DNA from: a virus
Virus record (IMG/VR): IMGVR_UViG_3300006030_001480
Coordinates: 1 to 36,605 of that record
Length of the DNA: 36,605 nucleotides
Strand: one strand, 5' to 3'
Of this stretch, positions 36,067 through 36,605 are shown piece by piece. Under the pieces are notes generated by a model. The model searched no databases. It saw only the letters and a program-made list of their open reading frames with translations, and had not been told where the DNA came from. The position numbers and the translations under genes were made by a program. Numbering within the stretch: the first letter of the stretch is position 1; each line of letters begins with the position of its first letter.

Positions 36067-36080
36067 CGAACACCTGTTCG
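36067..36080. promoter_or_regulatory. Seventh LexA-type box, abutting parS
   Basis: CGAACACCTGTTCG, ending one base before the parS palindrome begins at 36081. The two sites are contiguous with no spacer. Confidence 0.78.
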
Positions 36081-36096
36081 TGTTTCACGTGAAACA
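36081..36096. promoter_or_regulatory. Perfect 16-bp parS (ParB-binding) site
   Basis: TGTTTCACGTGAAACA, a perfect palindrome identical to the bacterial chromosomal parS consensus that ParB clamps load on. Translation across it gives MFHVKH, a known false start signature produced by parS sites. No parA or parB gene is visible in the window, so host ParB is the expected partner. Confidence 0.9.
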
Positions 36097-36157
36097 TCGC
36101 CGGCGAGGGACAAAGGTGCTGGTCAGAGGCTTTTTTTACACTATTAGGGGGAATGAG

Positions 36158-36186
36158 TTGACTTCGTTACACCCACCCCCTAGAAT
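36158..36186 (+). promoter_or_regulatory. Promoter for the last gene, flanked by an inverted repeat
   Basis: TTGACT, 17 bp, TAGAAT, 47 bp before the ATG at 36233. TAGGGGG (36145-36151) and CCCCCTA (36176-36182) bracket the -35 box and overlap the -10, forming a likely operator. The CTGGTCAGAGG motif lies upstream at 36119. Confidence 0.68.
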
Positions 36187-36232
36187 GGGGTTCGTGAGGG
36201 AGAGAGGCTCCCCACGACAGAAAGGCAAAGAC

Positions 36233-36520
36233 ATGGAAACGATGACCACGACAGAGTGGGTGGCATGGGAGACAGGAGTCCACCAAGTGAATGAGAAGCA
36301 ACTGCTGACACACTTGGCAGAACTCAAAGGTCTGGTCGGCTGGTTGGAGAACCTAGCGGAGACTCAGGGGACGCAAGCCCTGTCGGAGTACCTGATTCTG
36401 TCCGCAGGAGCGTCTGGCACTGTCGCCTCCGTCTGGGGCAAGATGGTCGCCCTGTCCGGACGAATCCACGCTACGGCTCACCTCCTCCCCGTAATGGAGC
36501 GTCAGACCGAGCAGGTCTGA
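36233..36520 (+). CDS. Hypothetical helical protein, 95 residues
   Basis: ATG at 36233; the longer frame starting at 36080 runs through the parS site and is rejected. Helical, with TTEWVAWETGVHQVNEKQLLTHL, LKGLVGWLENLAETQG, and a C-terminal amphipathic helix. No family recognised. It is downstream of an operator-like promoter adjacent to parS and LexA boxes, so it may be an SOS- or copy-control-linked product (inference). A terminator follows. Confidence 0.65.
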   Translation: METMTTTEWVAWETGVHQVNEKQLLTHLAELKGLVGWLENLAETQGTQALSEYLILSAGASGTVASVWGKMVALSGRIHATAHLLPVMERQTEQV

Positions 36521-36530
36521 GAGCGAGCGA

Positions 36531-36585
36531 GGGGGTGGGGCGCAAGCCCTGCCCCCTTGTGTTTCCCCTGCTCAGAGGGTTTTTT
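36531..36585 (+). terminator. Tandem terminators after the last gene
   Basis: An 11-bp GC hairpin (36531-36556, GCAA loop, two G-U pairs) and then CCCCTGCTCAGAGGG followed by six Ts (36565-36585). Together they should end transcription of the last gene. Confidence 0.65.
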
Positions 36586-36605
36586 CAGAAATCTTCACGA
36601 AAGAG

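Larger units (their letters stand above)
35424..36232. other. Probable replication origin and partition region, non-coding
   Basis: About 800 bp without a convincing gene. It holds a palindrome, four DnaA boxes, seven LexA-type boxes, a large inverted repeat, direct repeats, a perfect parS site and a promoter for the last gene, each listed separately. Two long plus-strand frames cross it (35374-35772 and 35474-36013) but their translations are low-complexity Pro/Arg/Ser/Thr readings of the repeats. Confidence 0.75.

Noticed and set aside
36080-36232. N-terminal extension of the last gene starting MFHVKH
   Set aside because: It is a translation of the parS palindrome and promoter, a known annotation artefact; the ATG at 36233 is the plausible start.

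Overview
The window looks like part of the genome of a tailed bacteriophage, or a phage-plasmid, that infects an actinobacterium. Phage evidence: a collagen-like tail fibre protein, three tandem tail-tip propeller proteins, a terminase small subunit candidate, a primase-helicase, SSB, ThyX, ribonucleotide reductase, an orphan DNA methylase, and dense gene packing with many 4-base start/stop overlaps. Actinobacterial evidence: a WhiB regulator, a DUF732-like lipoprotein, GAAC-N4-GTTC LexA-type boxes and one leaderless promoter. No integrase, repressor, large terminase, portal, capsid or ParA/ParB gene is visible here.

Layout. 1-4421 (+): tail fibre and tail-tip genes, including three paralogous proteins that are each built from seven 40-residue blades. 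4411-11878 (mixed strands): a sugar and tailoring cluster with four glycosyltransferases, three SAM methyltransferases, a PhyH-type 2OG-Fe(II) oxygenase and an unrecognised protein. 11884-12092: a tRNA-like element with a UAU anticodon, then a strongly self-complementary ncRNA candidate. 12105-17260 (mostly -): lipoprotein, unknown protein, basic AT-hook protein (+), RHH/zinc protein, small terminase candidate, primase-helicase, ThyX and WhiB. 17445-25583: DUF932 protein, SSB, a tiny membrane protein, a PD-(D/E)XK protein, a clavaminate-synthase-like oxygenase, B12-dependent NrdJ and a DNA methylase. 25580-30759 (+): small unknowns and two large proteins that share an EF-hand-like N-terminal module but carry different C-terminal domains; one of these is a complete HipA/PI3K-like kinase fold. 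30828-33207 (+): DNA-binding and unknown proteins.

Two non-coding regions stand out. At 33208-34113 an array of 26 units with a 36-bp period fills the gap between two genes. Each unit has two conserved 8-9 nt boxes separated by 9-10 nt stretches that differ in every unit. At 35424-36232 there is a probable replication and partition region: four exact DnaA boxes (TTATCCACA), seven LexA-type palindromes, a large nested inverted repeat, 16-bp direct repeats and one perfect 16-bp parS site abutting the last LexA-type box. Together these suggest an element that uses host DnaA, host LexA (SOS) and host ParB to replicate, sense damage and possibly segregate as a plasmid.

Promoters recur as TTGNNN - 17 bp - TANANT. 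Several lie between divergent genes. All functional statements rest on motifs read by eye; no database search was run.
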